Positions 27,930 through 37,375 of a stretch of 64,000 bases of DNA are shown in pieces. The notes beneath the pieces are model-generated. The model saw only the letters and a program-made list of their open reading frames with translations. It was not told where the DNA came from and did no database searches. The position numbers were made by a program, and so were the translations under genes. Source of the DNA: a bacterium (lineage in GTDB: Bacteria > Hinthialibacterota > Hinthialibacteria > H5-UNCL2); contig JABTUV010000005.1 in assembly GCA_015075175.1 (NCBI GenBank), forward strand, positions 295,820-359,819. The letters are read 5' to 3'. How positions within the stretch are numbered: position 1 is the first letter of the stretch; each line of letters starts with the position of its first letter.

Positions 27930-28275
27930 CGGGATTGATAGGATGGGATGGGTCGGTGAAGGGTGGATGAGGTGAGCGGCATCGGTTCCCCCTTAATAAG
28001 GGGGTTGGGGGGGATAATGCGTACAGGCGGGCTTCCCGCTCTCAAGCCCGCCCTTCGACTTCGGCCTTCGGCCTTCGCTCAGGGCTGTCGGGGTGGAGTT
28101 GCTACGGCGGCCAGGAAATACCTGGCTTGGGAAGTCGGGCGCAGGCGCAGCACGCTGCGCAACTACGGGGTTTCGATGCCAGGTAAAGCGTGGCCGACGT
28201 AGTAAAGAGGGGATAAGGCGCGCGGCCGTCGTTGCGCAGCGTGCTGCGCGCGGCAGCAAGCAGCCGCACTCCACA
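27905..28275. repeat. Intergenic repeats, families L, N and D
   Basis: L copies (TTGACGGGATAACGGGATTG) cover 27905-27950 and supply the Aas stop. CCCCCTTAATAAGGGGG (N type) lies at about 27987-28003. A D element (TTGCGCAGCGTGCTGCGCGC, then CAGCAAGCAGCCGCACTCCA) spans 28229-28275 and ends at the acpS stop. No gene is visible in about 340 bases. Confidence 0.75.
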
Positions 28276-28277
28276 TG

Positions 28278-28661
28278 CTACGCCTCGTCGCGCTCCAGGA
28301 TGACTACGGCCAGCGCGAAGTCGGCGGTGTGGGTGAGGGAGAGATGGACGCGGGCGGACAGGGCGGACAGCGCCTCTTGGGCGCGACCGTGGCCGATCAT
28401 GGTGGGCTTGCCCGACTCGCCGCGCACCACCTCGCGGTCCTTCCAGCCCACGCCGGCCTGCCAGCGTTCGGGCAGGGCTTTCAGGAAGGCTTCCTTGGCG
28501 GCGAAGCGGGCCGCCAAGGAAGTCCAGGGCTGGGCGCGGCGCGCGCAGTAGTCGCGCTCGCCCGGGGTGTAAACCTTGCGCAGAAACCCCTCGCCCCAGT
28601 CTTCCAACATGCGGCGGATGCGGGCGACTTCGACCAGATCGGTTCCCACGCCCAGGATCAT
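28278..28661 (-). CDS. acpS: Holo-[acyl-carrier-protein] synthase
   Basis: 127 aa, standard AcpS length. The opening MILGVGTDLVEVARIRR has metal ligand D8. RFAAKEAFLKAL holds the second ligand E57 and the catalytic Lys region. HLSLTHTADFALAVVILE is the conserved C-terminus. It transfers 4'-phosphopantetheine from CoA to ACP for fatty-acid synthesis. The ATG overlaps the stop of the STAS gene (ATGA). The stop abuts a D repeat. Confidence 0.95.
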   Translation of the reverse strand: MILGVGTDLVEVARIRRMLEDWGEGFLRKVYTPGERDYCARRAQPWTSLAARFAAKEAFLKALPERWQAGVGWKDREVVRGESGKPTMIGHGRAQEALSALSARVHLSLTHTADFALAVVILERDEA

Positions 28662-29125
28662 CTCTCCCTGCCCGGCGCCAGCACGACGCCCAGAAAATCC
28701 ACCATGCGGAGAGCCTCGAAGAGTCCGTACAGCGTCGCGTTGGCGAGAACCTTCAAGCTGCCGCCCTCGGCGGCCAGCGTTTTCTTCAACCAGGCCACGA
28801 TGCCGACCGCGGAGCTGTCCATGTATTGCACGTCTTTCAAGTCCAGCACGATGCGGCGGAACTTGCTCTTCTGCACGCGGCCCTCGAAGTAGGCGCGCAG
28901 CTGGGGCTGCTGGTTGGCGGTGAGGCTGCCTGCCAGCGAGACCAGGAGCGTCTCGCGCGCCTCCAGGCGTCCCGGGCCGCGCTCCGCATCGCCCCAGCGG
29001 TCGTCGATCAGCTTCTGGATTTCCGCCAGGTCCAGAAAGAAGGATCCGCCGCTTTCGATGGCGTGGGGCGGGCGCTGCGCATCCGCCGCATCGGGCGCAT
29101 TGGACTCGGACGGTTGCATGGACAC
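28658..29125 (-). CDS. STAS-domain protein (anti-sigma-factor-antagonist-like)
   Basis: 155 aa. About 60 variable residues precede a STAS fold (LLVSLAGSLTANQQPQLRAY; IVLDLKDVQYMDSSAVGIVA). The DSSAVG motif holds the Ser that partner kinases phosphorylate in SpoIIAA/RsbV proteins. Such proteins free a sigma factor or act in other partner-switching modules. No RsbW-like kinase or sigma gene is adjacent. Coupled by ATGA overlap to acpS, an unusual pairing. Confidence 0.8.
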   Translation of the reverse strand: MSMQPSESNAPDAADAQRPPHAIESGGSFFLDLAEIQKLIDDRWGDAERGPGRLEARETLLVSLAGSLTANQQPQLRAYFEGRVQKSKFRRIVLDLKDVQYMDSSAVGIVAWLKKTLAAEGGSLKVLANATLYGLFEALRMVDFLGVVLAPGRER

Positions 29126-29227
29126 GGTACAGGCGCTCCTTTCGCGCAGGGGAATTGGGAACTCCTAGTTTGAAGTCGGCGCCAGCATAGCGAAGGCGGG
29201 GGGGGCGCGCAAGCGGCGGATTGCACA

Positions 29228-29306
29228 CACTTGGAGTACAGGCTTCAGCCTGCAGAGCAAACTAAAGTTTGTACTCCGGGGAGCTAACTGAAGTTTGTAC
29301 TCCGTC
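29228..29306. repeat. Family E repeats
   Basis: TTGGAGTACAGGCTTCAGCC begins a chain of short inverted units; two AAGTTTGTACTCCG copies follow, the last ending nine bases from the kdsA stop. Confidence 0.7.
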
Positions 29307-29311
29307 CGGCG

Positions 29312-30130
29312 TCAGGGGGCCGCGGCGGCGCGGTGGACGGCGAGCACGCGTGAGAGGAGCGGCTCCAATTGCTCCAGACGGACCATGCAAGCGGCGTCGC
29401 TGCGGGCCTCGGCGGGGTTGGGATGGACTTCCAGAAACAGGCCCTGGCATCCGGCGGCGGCGGCGGCGCAGGCCAGCGTCTCTACGAACTCGGGCGCTCC
29501 ACCCGAGGTCTCCCCCAGTCCGCCGGGCTGCTGCACGCTGTGGGTGGCGTCAAAGACGACCGGATAGCCCAGCGCCTTCATGCGCGGAATGCTGCGCATG
29601 TCCACGACCAGGTCGTGATAGCAGAAGGTGGTACCGCGCTCGGAGAGAGTATTTCGCCGGCGCCCGCGCTCCGGGCCTTCTCCGCAATGTGCGCCATGTC
29701 GCCGGGCGCCATGCGAACTGACCCTTCTTGAGGTTGAGCGGTTTGCCGGTGCGCGCGGGCGACGACCAAGTCGGTCTGGCGGCAGAGGAAGGCGGGAATC
29801 TGGATGACGTCCAGAACCGCGGCGGCAGAGTTCGGCCTGGGCCGCCTCGTGGATGTCGGAGGAAGAAGCAGGCATCCACTTCGCGCTTGATGCGCGCCAG
29901 TCCAGCTCCAGCCCGCTTCCAGGCCAGGGCCGCGATACAGTGGATGGGCTGCGATTGGCCTTGTCGAAGGAGGCCTTGAAGATATAGGGAATGCCCAGCC
30001 TCTCGGCCAGCGCAGCGCAATGGCGCGCGACCACGAGGCCCAACGCCTCCGACTCCAAGACGCAGGGGCCGGCGATGAGGAAGAACTCGCGCTGGGGATC
30101 AAACGGCAGACCGCCCGGCATGGCGCGCAC
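29312..30130 (-). CDS. kdsA: 3-deoxy-D-manno-octulosonate 8-phosphate synthase (frameshifted)
   Basis: The ends are clear KdsA: FFLIAGPCVLESEALGLVVA and IPYIFKASFDKANRS at the start; TTFCYHDLVVDMRSIPRMKA and FDATHSVQQPGG at the end. The centre (about 29640-29970) shifts frame repeatedly, but the family text is readable in pieces (ARIKREVDACFF, DIHEAAQAEL, VLDVIQIPAFLCRQTDLVVA, GDMAHIAEKARSAGAGEIL). KdsA condenses arabinose-5-phosphate and PEP to KDO-8-phosphate for LPS inner core, so this is an LPS-type Gram-negative. GTG start. With so many indels in an essential pathway, sequencing error is likelier than decay. Confidence 0.85.
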   Translation of the reverse strand: MRAMPGGLPFDPQREFFLIAGPCVLESEALGLVVARHCAALAERLGIPYIFKASFDKANRSPSTVSRPWPGSGLELDWRASSAKWMPASSSDIHEAAQAELCRRGSGRHPDSRLPLPPDRLGRRPRAPANRSTSRRVSSHGARRHGAHCGEGPERGRRRNTLSERGTTFCYHDLVVDMRSIPRMKALGYPVVFDATHSVQQPGGLGETSGGAPEFVETLACAAAAAGCQGLFLEVHPNPAEARSDAACMVRLEQLEPLLSRVLAVHRAAAAP

Positions 30131-30445
30131 CCGCTTCGGTGAATGTGTGCGAGGCGAACGAAGCGTGGGGGCGGGACGCCCCCACGCGAGCCGGCGAGAC
30201 GCCGGCGCTACGCCTCTCCTCGCGTCAGCGCAAGGTTAATCGAACCGGTGGGCGTTTGGTACTCGTTTTTTGTGCGTTCTTGTGCGGGTGGGGCGGGCCT
30301 GCCGGAGTAGAGGGTTTGGCCTGGAGGAAGGGGGGGAGAGATTAAGAGCAAGAGTAAGATTAAATGGTAAGATTAAGATTAAGATTAAGAGCAAGAGCAA
30401 GATTAAGAGCGAAAGCAAGAGTAAGATTAAGATTAAGATTAAGAC
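30131..30445. repeat. Intergenic: short hairpins and family F tract
   Basis: GGGGGCGGGACGCCCCC (30160-30176) and GCCGGCGAGACGCCGGC lie beside the kdsA start. From 30336 to 30445 the strand is almost pure AAGATTAAG / AGAGCAAG runs (family F). Nothing coding is seen. Confidence 0.7.
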
Positions 30446-30476
30446 GGGGGGCGGAGAGCGAAGCACTCCGCCCCCC
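30446..30476 (-). terminator. Candidate terminator of glnA
   Basis: An 11-bp perfect stem (GGGGGGCGGAG / CTCCGCCCCCC) with a nine-base loop lies ten bases past the glnA stop. On the gene strand it is followed by GTCTTAATCTTAATC, only moderately T-rich. Confidence 0.6.
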
Positions 30477-30485
30477 CGCCGGCAG

Positions 30486-31898
<1,413 letters not shown>

Positions 31899-31970
31899 CC
31901 CGGTCCTCCTTGTCGTAGGGATAGAAAATTGATCGAGTCGCGTACGCGCCGCACTAACCCGGGGGGACGA

Positions 31971-31987
31971 TAGCACGCCGTGTACCA
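31971..31987 (-). promoter_or_regulatory. Candidate sigma-54 (-24/-12) promoter of glnA
   Basis: On the glnA strand TGGTACACGGCGTGCTA has GG and GC at the required spacing, and TGG, AC and TGC match the consensus TGGCACG-N4-TTGCW. It lies 73 bases before the ATG. An inverted repeat TTTGTGC / GCACAAA (32039-32068) sits about 50-80 bases further upstream, where an enhancer-binding activator would bind; it is not a textbook NtrC site. Confidence 0.5.
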
Positions 31988-32098
31988 AATCGGAATGTGA
32001 GAAAAATCAGGGGGTTGTTGAGACTCTGGGGGGTGGGATTTGTGCGAAAATGAACAGGGATGCACAAATGGAGGCAGGCGCAACGGGTTGCGCGACAA

Positions 32099-32212
32099 AT
32101 GCCGTTGAAAAAAAGGTCGTAGCGGCCCGCTCGTCCTCTCGATGCGCGGTGTACCGCTACCGCCGGACTCGGTTTCTCCTTTCCCGCAATTACTTTTTTA
32201 GAAACGGCACTA
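32099..32212. repeat. Family C element abutting the DUF697 gene stop
   Basis: The right end AGAAACGGCACTAG is intact, and its CTA is the TAG stop of the neighbouring minus-strand gene. The left end TGCCGTTGAAAAAAAGG is inverted to it. An eroded B hairpin lies at about 32130-32172. Confidence 0.8.
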
Positions 32213-33403
32213 GCGGCGGAAGCGGGCGCCCAGCCAGCGGGCGGCGCGGCGCGCGCGGCCGGGGTGACGCGTGGCGCGCCGGTCGGGAAGCTGCGCGGGA
32301 GCGGCGGCGTCCTCGACGGACAGCGGCCCGCCACTGCCCACCAACTGGTCGCACACCTGAATGACGATGTTCCTGAACGCTCCCAATTTCTCCACCGACC
32401 AGTCCGTCAACTGGCTGCCCGACAGGGAGTGCAGGACGTCGGTGGTGAATATCTGGGAGACCTCCTTCATGAAGCGGGCGAGATTGCGGCGCGTGGTAGC
32501 TCGGGCGGTCTCGGCGTCCCAACCGGCATAGGCGCGGCAGCGGCCCATGGCGCCGTGCCCGGCAATCGACGTGAAGTAGCCCGCCCCCAATCCCTGGGCC
32601 GCTGCGTCCGCCATGCGTCCGAAAAAGGGGACCGAGGAACCGAACGACTCCAGGAGCTTGCCGGAGAGATTGAGGAAGTTGACGGTCGCGACGACCTTGA
32701 GCGTGTCCCAGAAGATGAGCAGGAGGTCGCCGAGGAGCGGGCGGCCGTGGTAGATGCGGGTGAGGCGGGCGATCATGCCGGCGTTGCGGAAAACGACGAT
32801 GAAGAGGTCGGCGGAGCGATAGGGCAGGAGGGTGACGCCGAGCATCACGTCGCGCACGGAGGCGCGCAGTTCACGTTCGGCGTGTTGGTCCAGGATGGCG
32901 ATGAGAGGGTCCATGGCCTCGCGTTCGGCGCGGCGGATGGCGACGGCGAGCGCGTTGTGCGAGGGCGCCGCGGCCAGGGTGCGCAGGAGGTCCTCGCGCT
33001 CGCGGTAGGCGCGCGCGCGCTCGTCGCGGGCGAGCATCGGATTCTCCTGCAGCCGCTCCAGATAGCGCACCAGATAGCGGCAGTATTTCCTGAGTTCACG
33101 CTCACCCGCGTCGTCACGGTTCTTGATCCTGGGTGGGGAGAGAATCCGAGGCTTGGAACGCAGGAGCAGGAGGAAGTAGGCGACGGATCCGGCGACGACG
33201 CCCAAAAGCAGCAGGAGAAATGCGCGGCCCAGCCAGACGTGCACGGCCGAAAGCGTCTGGTACGCGCGCAGCACCTCCAGGAGGGCGAAGAAGCTGAGCG
33301 CCACGCCGGCCGCGACGAGGGCGAAGCGGGCCATGCGCCAGAGGTACTTCAGATTGGCGAACATGAGAAAGAGGTTGCTCCTTTTGCCGCTCCGGCGCGT
33401 CAT
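32210..33403 (-). CDS. DUF697-like inner-membrane protein (YcjF-related)
   Basis: 397 aa. Two N-terminal membrane helices ([36 protein letters not shown]), then a charged helical stretch and a DUF697-like domain ([57 protein letters not shown]). Function of the family is not established; some members accompany GTPases in stress or envelope systems. The start overlaps the stop of the RfaE2 gene (ATGA), suggesting an envelope role. The C-terminal 40 residues are Arg/Pro-rich and end at a C element. Confidence 0.7.
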   Translation of the reverse strand: MTRRSGKRSNLFLMFANLKYLWRMARFALVAAGVALSFFALLEVLRAYQTLSAVHVWLGRAFLLLLLGVVAGSVAYFLLLLRSKPRILSPPRIKNRDDAGERELRKYCRYLVRYLERLQENPMLARDERARAYREREDLLRTLAAAPSHNALAVAIRRAEREAMDPLIAILDQHAERELRASVRDVMLGVTLLPYRSADLFIVVFRNAGMIARLTRIYHGRPLLGDLLLIFWDTLKVVATVNFLNLSGKLLESFGSSVPFFGRMADAAAQGLGAGYFTSIAGHGAMGRCRAYAGWDAETARATTRRNLARFMKEVSQIFTTDVLHSLSGSQLTDWSVEKLGAFRNIVIQVCDQLVGSGGPLSVEDAAAPAQLPDRRATRHPGRARRAARWLGARFRR

Positions 33404-33888
33404 CCTCGCAGGCGGGCGAGGAGGTCGCGGGTGGAGTGGTCCTTGGGATCGCCGACGATGGCGACGCGGCCGCCCAGTTGGGCCATGACGGCGCGCTCGG
33501 GGACGTTTTCGGGCGTGTAGTCGGTACCCTTGGCGTGGACGTGGGGGCGCAGCTCTGAGAGGAGGCTTTCGACGGTGTCCTCGTCGAAGATGACGACGCG
33601 ATCCACGCACGCCAGGGAAGCCACGAGGCGGGCGCGCTCGGCCTGGGGCAGGATGGGCCGGCCGGCGCCCTTCAATCGGCGCGTCGAGGCGTCGCTGTTG
33701 ACGGCGACGAGGAGGGCGTCCCCCTCGGCGCGCGCGGCGGAAAGATAGCGCACGTGGCCCACGTGCAGGATGTCGAAGCAGCCGTTGGCGAAGACGACGC
33801 TGCGCCCGGCCGCCCGTTCCGCCTGCACCCAGGCGGCGGCGGCGATGCGGTCGAGCAGCTTGTCCTCAAACGGACGAAATCGGGCCAA
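33400..33888 (-). CDS. rfaE2: D-glycero-beta-D-manno-heptose 1-phosphate adenylyltransferase
   Basis: 162 aa, the stand-alone nucleotidyltransferase half of Hld[11 protein letters not shown] at 36-45 is the cytidylyl/adenylyltransferase HxGH signature. [20 protein letters not shown] and [14 protein letters not shown] follow. It makes ADP-heptose precursor for LPS inner core. The separate kinase (RfaE1) is not in the window. It leads a two-gene unit with the DUF697 protein. Confidence 0.92.
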   Translation of the reverse strand: MARFRPFEDKLLDRIAAAAWVQAERAAGRSVVFANGCFDILHVGHVRYLSAARAEGDALLVAVNSDASTRRLKGAGRPILPQAERARLVASLACVDRVVIFDEDTVESLLSELRPHVHAKGTDYTPENVPERAVMAQLGGRVAIVGDPKDHSTRDLLARLRG

Positions 33889-34024
33889 TCCGGGCCTCCG
33901 TAGTGATCGAGGGCGCGATGGGCGGACGGAGTCCCGTAATGCCGACGGTTCTTTCCGCCATCATTGTGGAAGGCGCCCGTGCGCGAAGGCGCCCCCTCGA
34001 ATTGGAGACCAGGCCACCGCGCAG

Positions 34025-35272
34025 CTATGCATGCGAATAGAATACCATCCCCGTCAGGACCTTGGGAAAGAAATCGGTGGACTTCTGGGGCATTTTCTCG
34101 CCGGCGGCGGCGACCGCGAGCACCTCGTCCACGGAGGTGGGCGGCAGGAGGACGGCCAGGTCGCACTTGCCGGAGAGGACGCGCGCGGCGGCCTCGCCCG
34201 CCCCGCGCACGAAGCGCAGTTTCTCCCCGTACTGCTCCGGGCCGATGCCCAGGCATTCCTGCAGGAGTCCGGTATGGGCGAGGACGACGTCCAGGTGCTC
34301 ATAGGCCTGCGAGGTGTTGATGGGGAGGAAGTCCAACATGCGCACGCCGGAGCGCAAACGCAGGCGGTACTGGCCTTCGCGCAGGACGACACCCAATTCG
34401 CCCTTGCCGCGGGGAAGCGGCAGGTGATCGACGGACGACACCTCGAAGAGTTTTTCCATCTGCGAAAGAAGGTAGGGCACATCCAGGGGCGCGCCGAAGC
34501 TGAGCAGGCGATGGGTGGGCAGGATGGTAAGGCCGGGGTCCTCGACGGGGGCGAGATAGACGAGGGTGTAATTCCAAGGGGCGTGGGGTTGATGGCCGTA
34601 GCGGGCGCGCAGTTCGTCGCGGAGGTTCAGAGCGGTAGCGAAGCGATGGTGGCCGTCGGCGACCATGACTTCGGAGCGGGCGAGGGCAGCGGCCAGCGCG
34701 GCGATTGCCGCCGGGTCGGTGAGGCGAGCGAGGCGATGCCGGAAGCCGAAGCCGTCGCGGGCCTCCATCTCCCAGTGTTCGGAGCTCAAGAGGGGCAAGG
34801 TGGCCTTTTGCGGATCGCGGTAGATGAAGAATACCGGCGAGAGAATAGCGTTCGTGGCCCGATAGAGGTTGAGCCGGTCGGCCTTGGGTCCCTCGAAGGT
34901 GCGTTCGTGGGGCTTGACCTGGTCCGAATCGGACTCGGGCAGGCGGAGGCGTGCGATGAAGCCGCGGCGCACCAGAGTTCGGCCATCTACGGAGTATTCG
35001 GTTTCATAGAGATGGATGGCGGGGGAGGCGTCGGTAGTGAGGATGCCTTGGTCCTGCCAGTCGCGCCAGCGGCGGGCGGCGTGGGGATACCAGAAGTCGG
35101 GGTCGCCCTCGGCGGAGAGGATGAGGCGCACGGCGTTATGGGGATGGCGTGCCCAGAGTTCGAGCTTCTGCTCGCCGGAGATGTTGTCGAAGGGCGGGCA
35201 GACGAGTTGGGACAGATCGCCGGCGGCGGGGGCGAAGCGCACGGCGGCGAACGGCTCGATGACGACTCCCAT
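34025..35272 (-). CDS. DUF1015 family protein
   Basis: 415 aa, the family's usual length. The start MGVVIEPFAAVRF has AAGGAGG eight bases upstream. Typical text: VCPPFDNISGEQKLELWARH (the PPYD-like motif, here PPFD), VMVADGHHRFATALNLRDEL with a conserved GHHR, and a C-terminal KSTDFFPKVLTGMVFY. The biochemical role is not established; it is soluble and often found beside serine/glycerate metabolism. No operon partner here. Confidence 0.88.
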   Translation of the reverse strand: MGVVIEPFAAVRFAPAAGDLSQLVCPPFDNISGEQKLELWARHPHNAVRLILSAEGDPDFWYPHAARRWRDWQDQGILTTDASPAIHLYETEYSVDGRTLVRRGFIARLRLPESDSDQVKPHERTFEGPKADRLNLYRATNAILSPVFFIYRDPQKATLPLLSSEHWEMEARDGFGFRHRLARLTDPAAIAALAAALARSEVMVADGHHRFATALNLRDELRARYGHQPHAPWNYTLVYLAPVEDPGLTILPTHRLLSFGAPLDVPYLLSQMEKLFEVSSVDHLPLPRGKGELGVVLREGQYRLRLRSGVRMLDFLPINTSQAYEHLDVVLAHTGLLQECLGIGPEQYGEKLRFVRGAGEAAARVLSGKCDLAVLLPPTSVDEVLAVAAAGEKMPQKSTDFFPKVLTGMVFYSHA

Positions 35273-35354
35273 GAAGAACCTCCTTGGGGATGGCGAGGGC
35301 CGAGAGGGGAACGTAGCATGATCGCAGGGTGGTGGGAAGTGGGCGCCCCGTCAC

Positions 35355-35525
35355 TTCCCCCTCACCCTAGCCCTCTCCCCGAGGGAGAGGGGACGCTCCC
35401 CCTCACCCTGGCCCTCTCCCCGAGGGAGAGGGGACGCTCCCCCTCACCCTAGCCCTCTCCCCGAGGGAGAGGGGACAAGACCTCTCCCTGGAGGGAGAGG
35501 TCGGCGCGAAGCGCCGGGTGAGGGG
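35355..35525. repeat. Family K direct and inverted repeats
   Basis: Three direct copies of a CCCCTCACCCTAGCCCTCTC / CCGAGGGAGAGGGGA unit, then an inverted CCTCTCCCTGGAGGGAGAGG. Each unit is itself a hairpin. It fills the gap between DUF1015 and the 196-aa gene. Confidence 0.8.
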
Positions 35526-35574
35526 GGAGAGGCTGGGACGTGCAGGGGGCGGGATTTCGTGCTATCGTGTGCCC

Positions 35575-36165
35575 ATGTGGAGGCAATCGGCGCGCGTATG
35601 TGATCCCCGGAGGGGACGCTGGACGCCCGTGGTCGTTTCGGCCATGGTCCTGGCGATCATGCTGCTGTACGTGGCCTTCCTGTCGTTCCGGCCGGGGCTG
35701 CTGCCGACCCAACCGGGGGAGTTGCGGCGCGTGTACATCGTCAACGATTGGTGGGGATGGGGACCGAATCGGCAGATTCGCTTCACGCTTGCGCCGGAGG
35801 GGGGAGACTTCGCCGGCGAGGCGTTTTTCGCGGAGGTGCGCGACGCGACGGTCATCTGGAGCAGCACGCATGAATTGAGGCTGCCGGCGGGCGTGATGGA
35901 GAACTTTCTCTTCGTGCTCTCGCAGGCTCCGCTGGTGGAGGGCGAATACGATCCCGGAATTGACTTGTCGGGGGACTATCCGTCGCGGCGCATCGAGTTG
36001 GAGACGGCGCGGGGCAAGGTCGTGATTCACTCGGAGGCGCAGGGCGAGGGCGGGGCGCCGTGGGCGGCGGAGATCGGCGGGCGCGGCTACGTGATCCACG
36101 CGGACGTGCCCATGCGCGCGCTGAACGTGCTGGCCCCGCACCTGGTGCGACCGGCGTCGGAGTGA
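35575..36165 (+). CDS. Hypothetical single-pass membrane protein
   Basis: 196 aa from ATG 35575 (MWRQSARVCDPRRG). A basic N-terminus and one membrane helix (VVVSAMVLAIMLLYVAFLSF) are followed by a 150-residue beta-rich exported domain (RRVYIVNDWWGWGPNRQIRF, GEAFFAEVRDATVIWSSTHE). Family not recognised. It ends 16 bases before the PAS-domain gene and is probably co-transcribed with it. Confidence 0.6.
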   Translation: MWRQSARVCDPRRGRWTPVVVSAMVLAIMLLYVAFLSFRPGLLPTQPGELRRVYIVNDWWGWGPNRQIRFTLAPEGGDFAGEAFFAEVRDATVIWSSTHELRLPAGVMENFLFVLSQAPLVEGEYDPGIDLSGDYPSRRIELETARGKVVIHSEAQGEGGAPWAAEIGGRGYVIHADVPMRALNVLAPHLVRPASE

Positions 36166-36181
36166 GCGCAGGAGGGATGCG

Positions 36182-37141
36182 ATGCCCGAAGCGGGAATTC
36201 CACCGGATGGGATGAGCGGGGAGGGTGGGCGTCCGGGGGAAGGCCGCCTCGGCAAACTGGTGCGTGCCATCGATCCGGGCGGACTGGGCCGGGTGCGGCC
36301 GGGTGCGCCCCTGTGGGACGCCATCCTGGGCGCGATGGCCATCACCATCTTCACCGTGGATCTCTACACCTCGGGCGGCGCTACCCCGGCCGTGCTGTAT
36401 CCGCTGCTGGTGATCCTGGCGGCGATCTGGTGGGGGCGCACGCGCATCCTGGTAGTGGCGGCGGCGGCCATCCTGCTGACGTTGCTGGGTTGGGCGTACG
36501 AACGTTACGACGTGGCGCCGGCTCCCGCCTTCGACCGGCTGTATTCGCTCTTGGCGATTCTGGTAGCGGCGTGGATCACGCTGCGGCTGGACAACAGCCG
36601 GGAGGCGCTGCGCCACAGCCTGGACCAGTTGGCGCACGAGCTGGCCCAGCGCGACCGGATGGAGCGGCTGGCGCACGAGTCGGAGCGGCGGTATCGCTAC
36701 CTGTTTCGCAACGCTTCCGACATCTTTCTCGTAGTGGATGCCTTCTCGCGGCAGGTGGTGGACTTCAACCGGGCGGCGGTGGAGGCCTACGGTTACAGCG
36801 AGGAGGAGCTGTTGGAGAAGCAGCTGCCGGAGTTGGTGGAGCCGAGCAGCCGGCAGCGGCAGATGGAGATGTTCGAGGCGGCGCGGGCGGGCCGGACGGC
36901 GGGCCTGGGAGAACTCCGGCATCTGCGCCGGAACGGCGCCGCGTTCGCGGTTCAACCGCAACTGACGCCCCTCCGGCTGGGCGAGCGGGAGCTGGTTTTC
37001 CTAATGGTGCGCGACCTGTCCAGCCATCCCCAGGCGCAAGGGTTCGACGCGGGCCTGACGATCTGCCCGCAGTGCGGGGCGGTGCAAGGTGAGGCGGGCC
37101 AGCCTAACCCGGCGGGAGGTCCCGGAACCACCGAGTCCTAA
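36182..37141 (+). CDS. PAS-domain membrane sensor without output domain
   Basis: 319 aa. About 60 soluble residues, then four or so membrane helices (AILGAMAITIFTVDLY, AVLYPLLVILAAIWW, ILVVAAAAILLTLLGWAY, LYSLLAILVAAWITL). A coiled segment leads into one PAS domain (about 185-300; YLFRNASDIFLVVDAFSRQV, AYGYSEEELLEKQLPELV). A C-terminal CPQC could bind zinc. No kinase, GGDEF or HTH domain is attached, so signal output would have to go through a partner. The membrane part resembles sensor-kinase input modules. Confidence 0.75.
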   Translation: MPEAGIPPDGMSGEGGRPGEGRLGKLVRAIDPGGLGRVRPGAPLWDAILGAMAITIFTVDLYTSGGATPAVLYPLLVILAAIWWGRTRILVVAAAAILLTLLGWAYERYDVAPAPAFDRLYSLLAILVAAWITLRLDNSREALRHSLDQLAHELAQRDRMERLAHESERRYRYLFRNASDIFLVVDAFSRQVVDFNRAAVEAYGYSEEELLEKQLPELVEPSSRQRQMEMFEAARAGRTAGLGELRHLRRNGAAFAVQPQLTPLRLGERELVFLMVRDLSSHPQAQGFDAGLTICPQCGAVQGEAGQPNPAGGPGTTES

Positions 37142-37167
37142 CCTGTCACGCCGCTTAACCGGTCATT

Positions 37168-37210
37168 TCTCCTACGCTGCCATTTCGACCGCAGGGAGAA
37201 ATCTTCCGTG
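37168..37210. repeat. Family I half-unit
   Basis: CATTTCGACCGCAGGGAGAA is a single copy of the I motif between the PAS gene and mrp. The rest of 37142-37375 shows no other recognisable structure. Confidence 0.6.
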
Positions 37211-37375
37211 GCGACGCGGCCGTGCCTACAAAAGCCGTCGAGTCGTCGGACGGGGCCCGCGAAACCTGAATCCCGCCAAACCGCACCAAAATTATACGAT
37301 ATTGCTTGCGAAGCGTTTCCGCCTCGTGTAGGGTGAACCTCTGCAATCGTTTAACACTGTCCAAGGAGCACTGCC

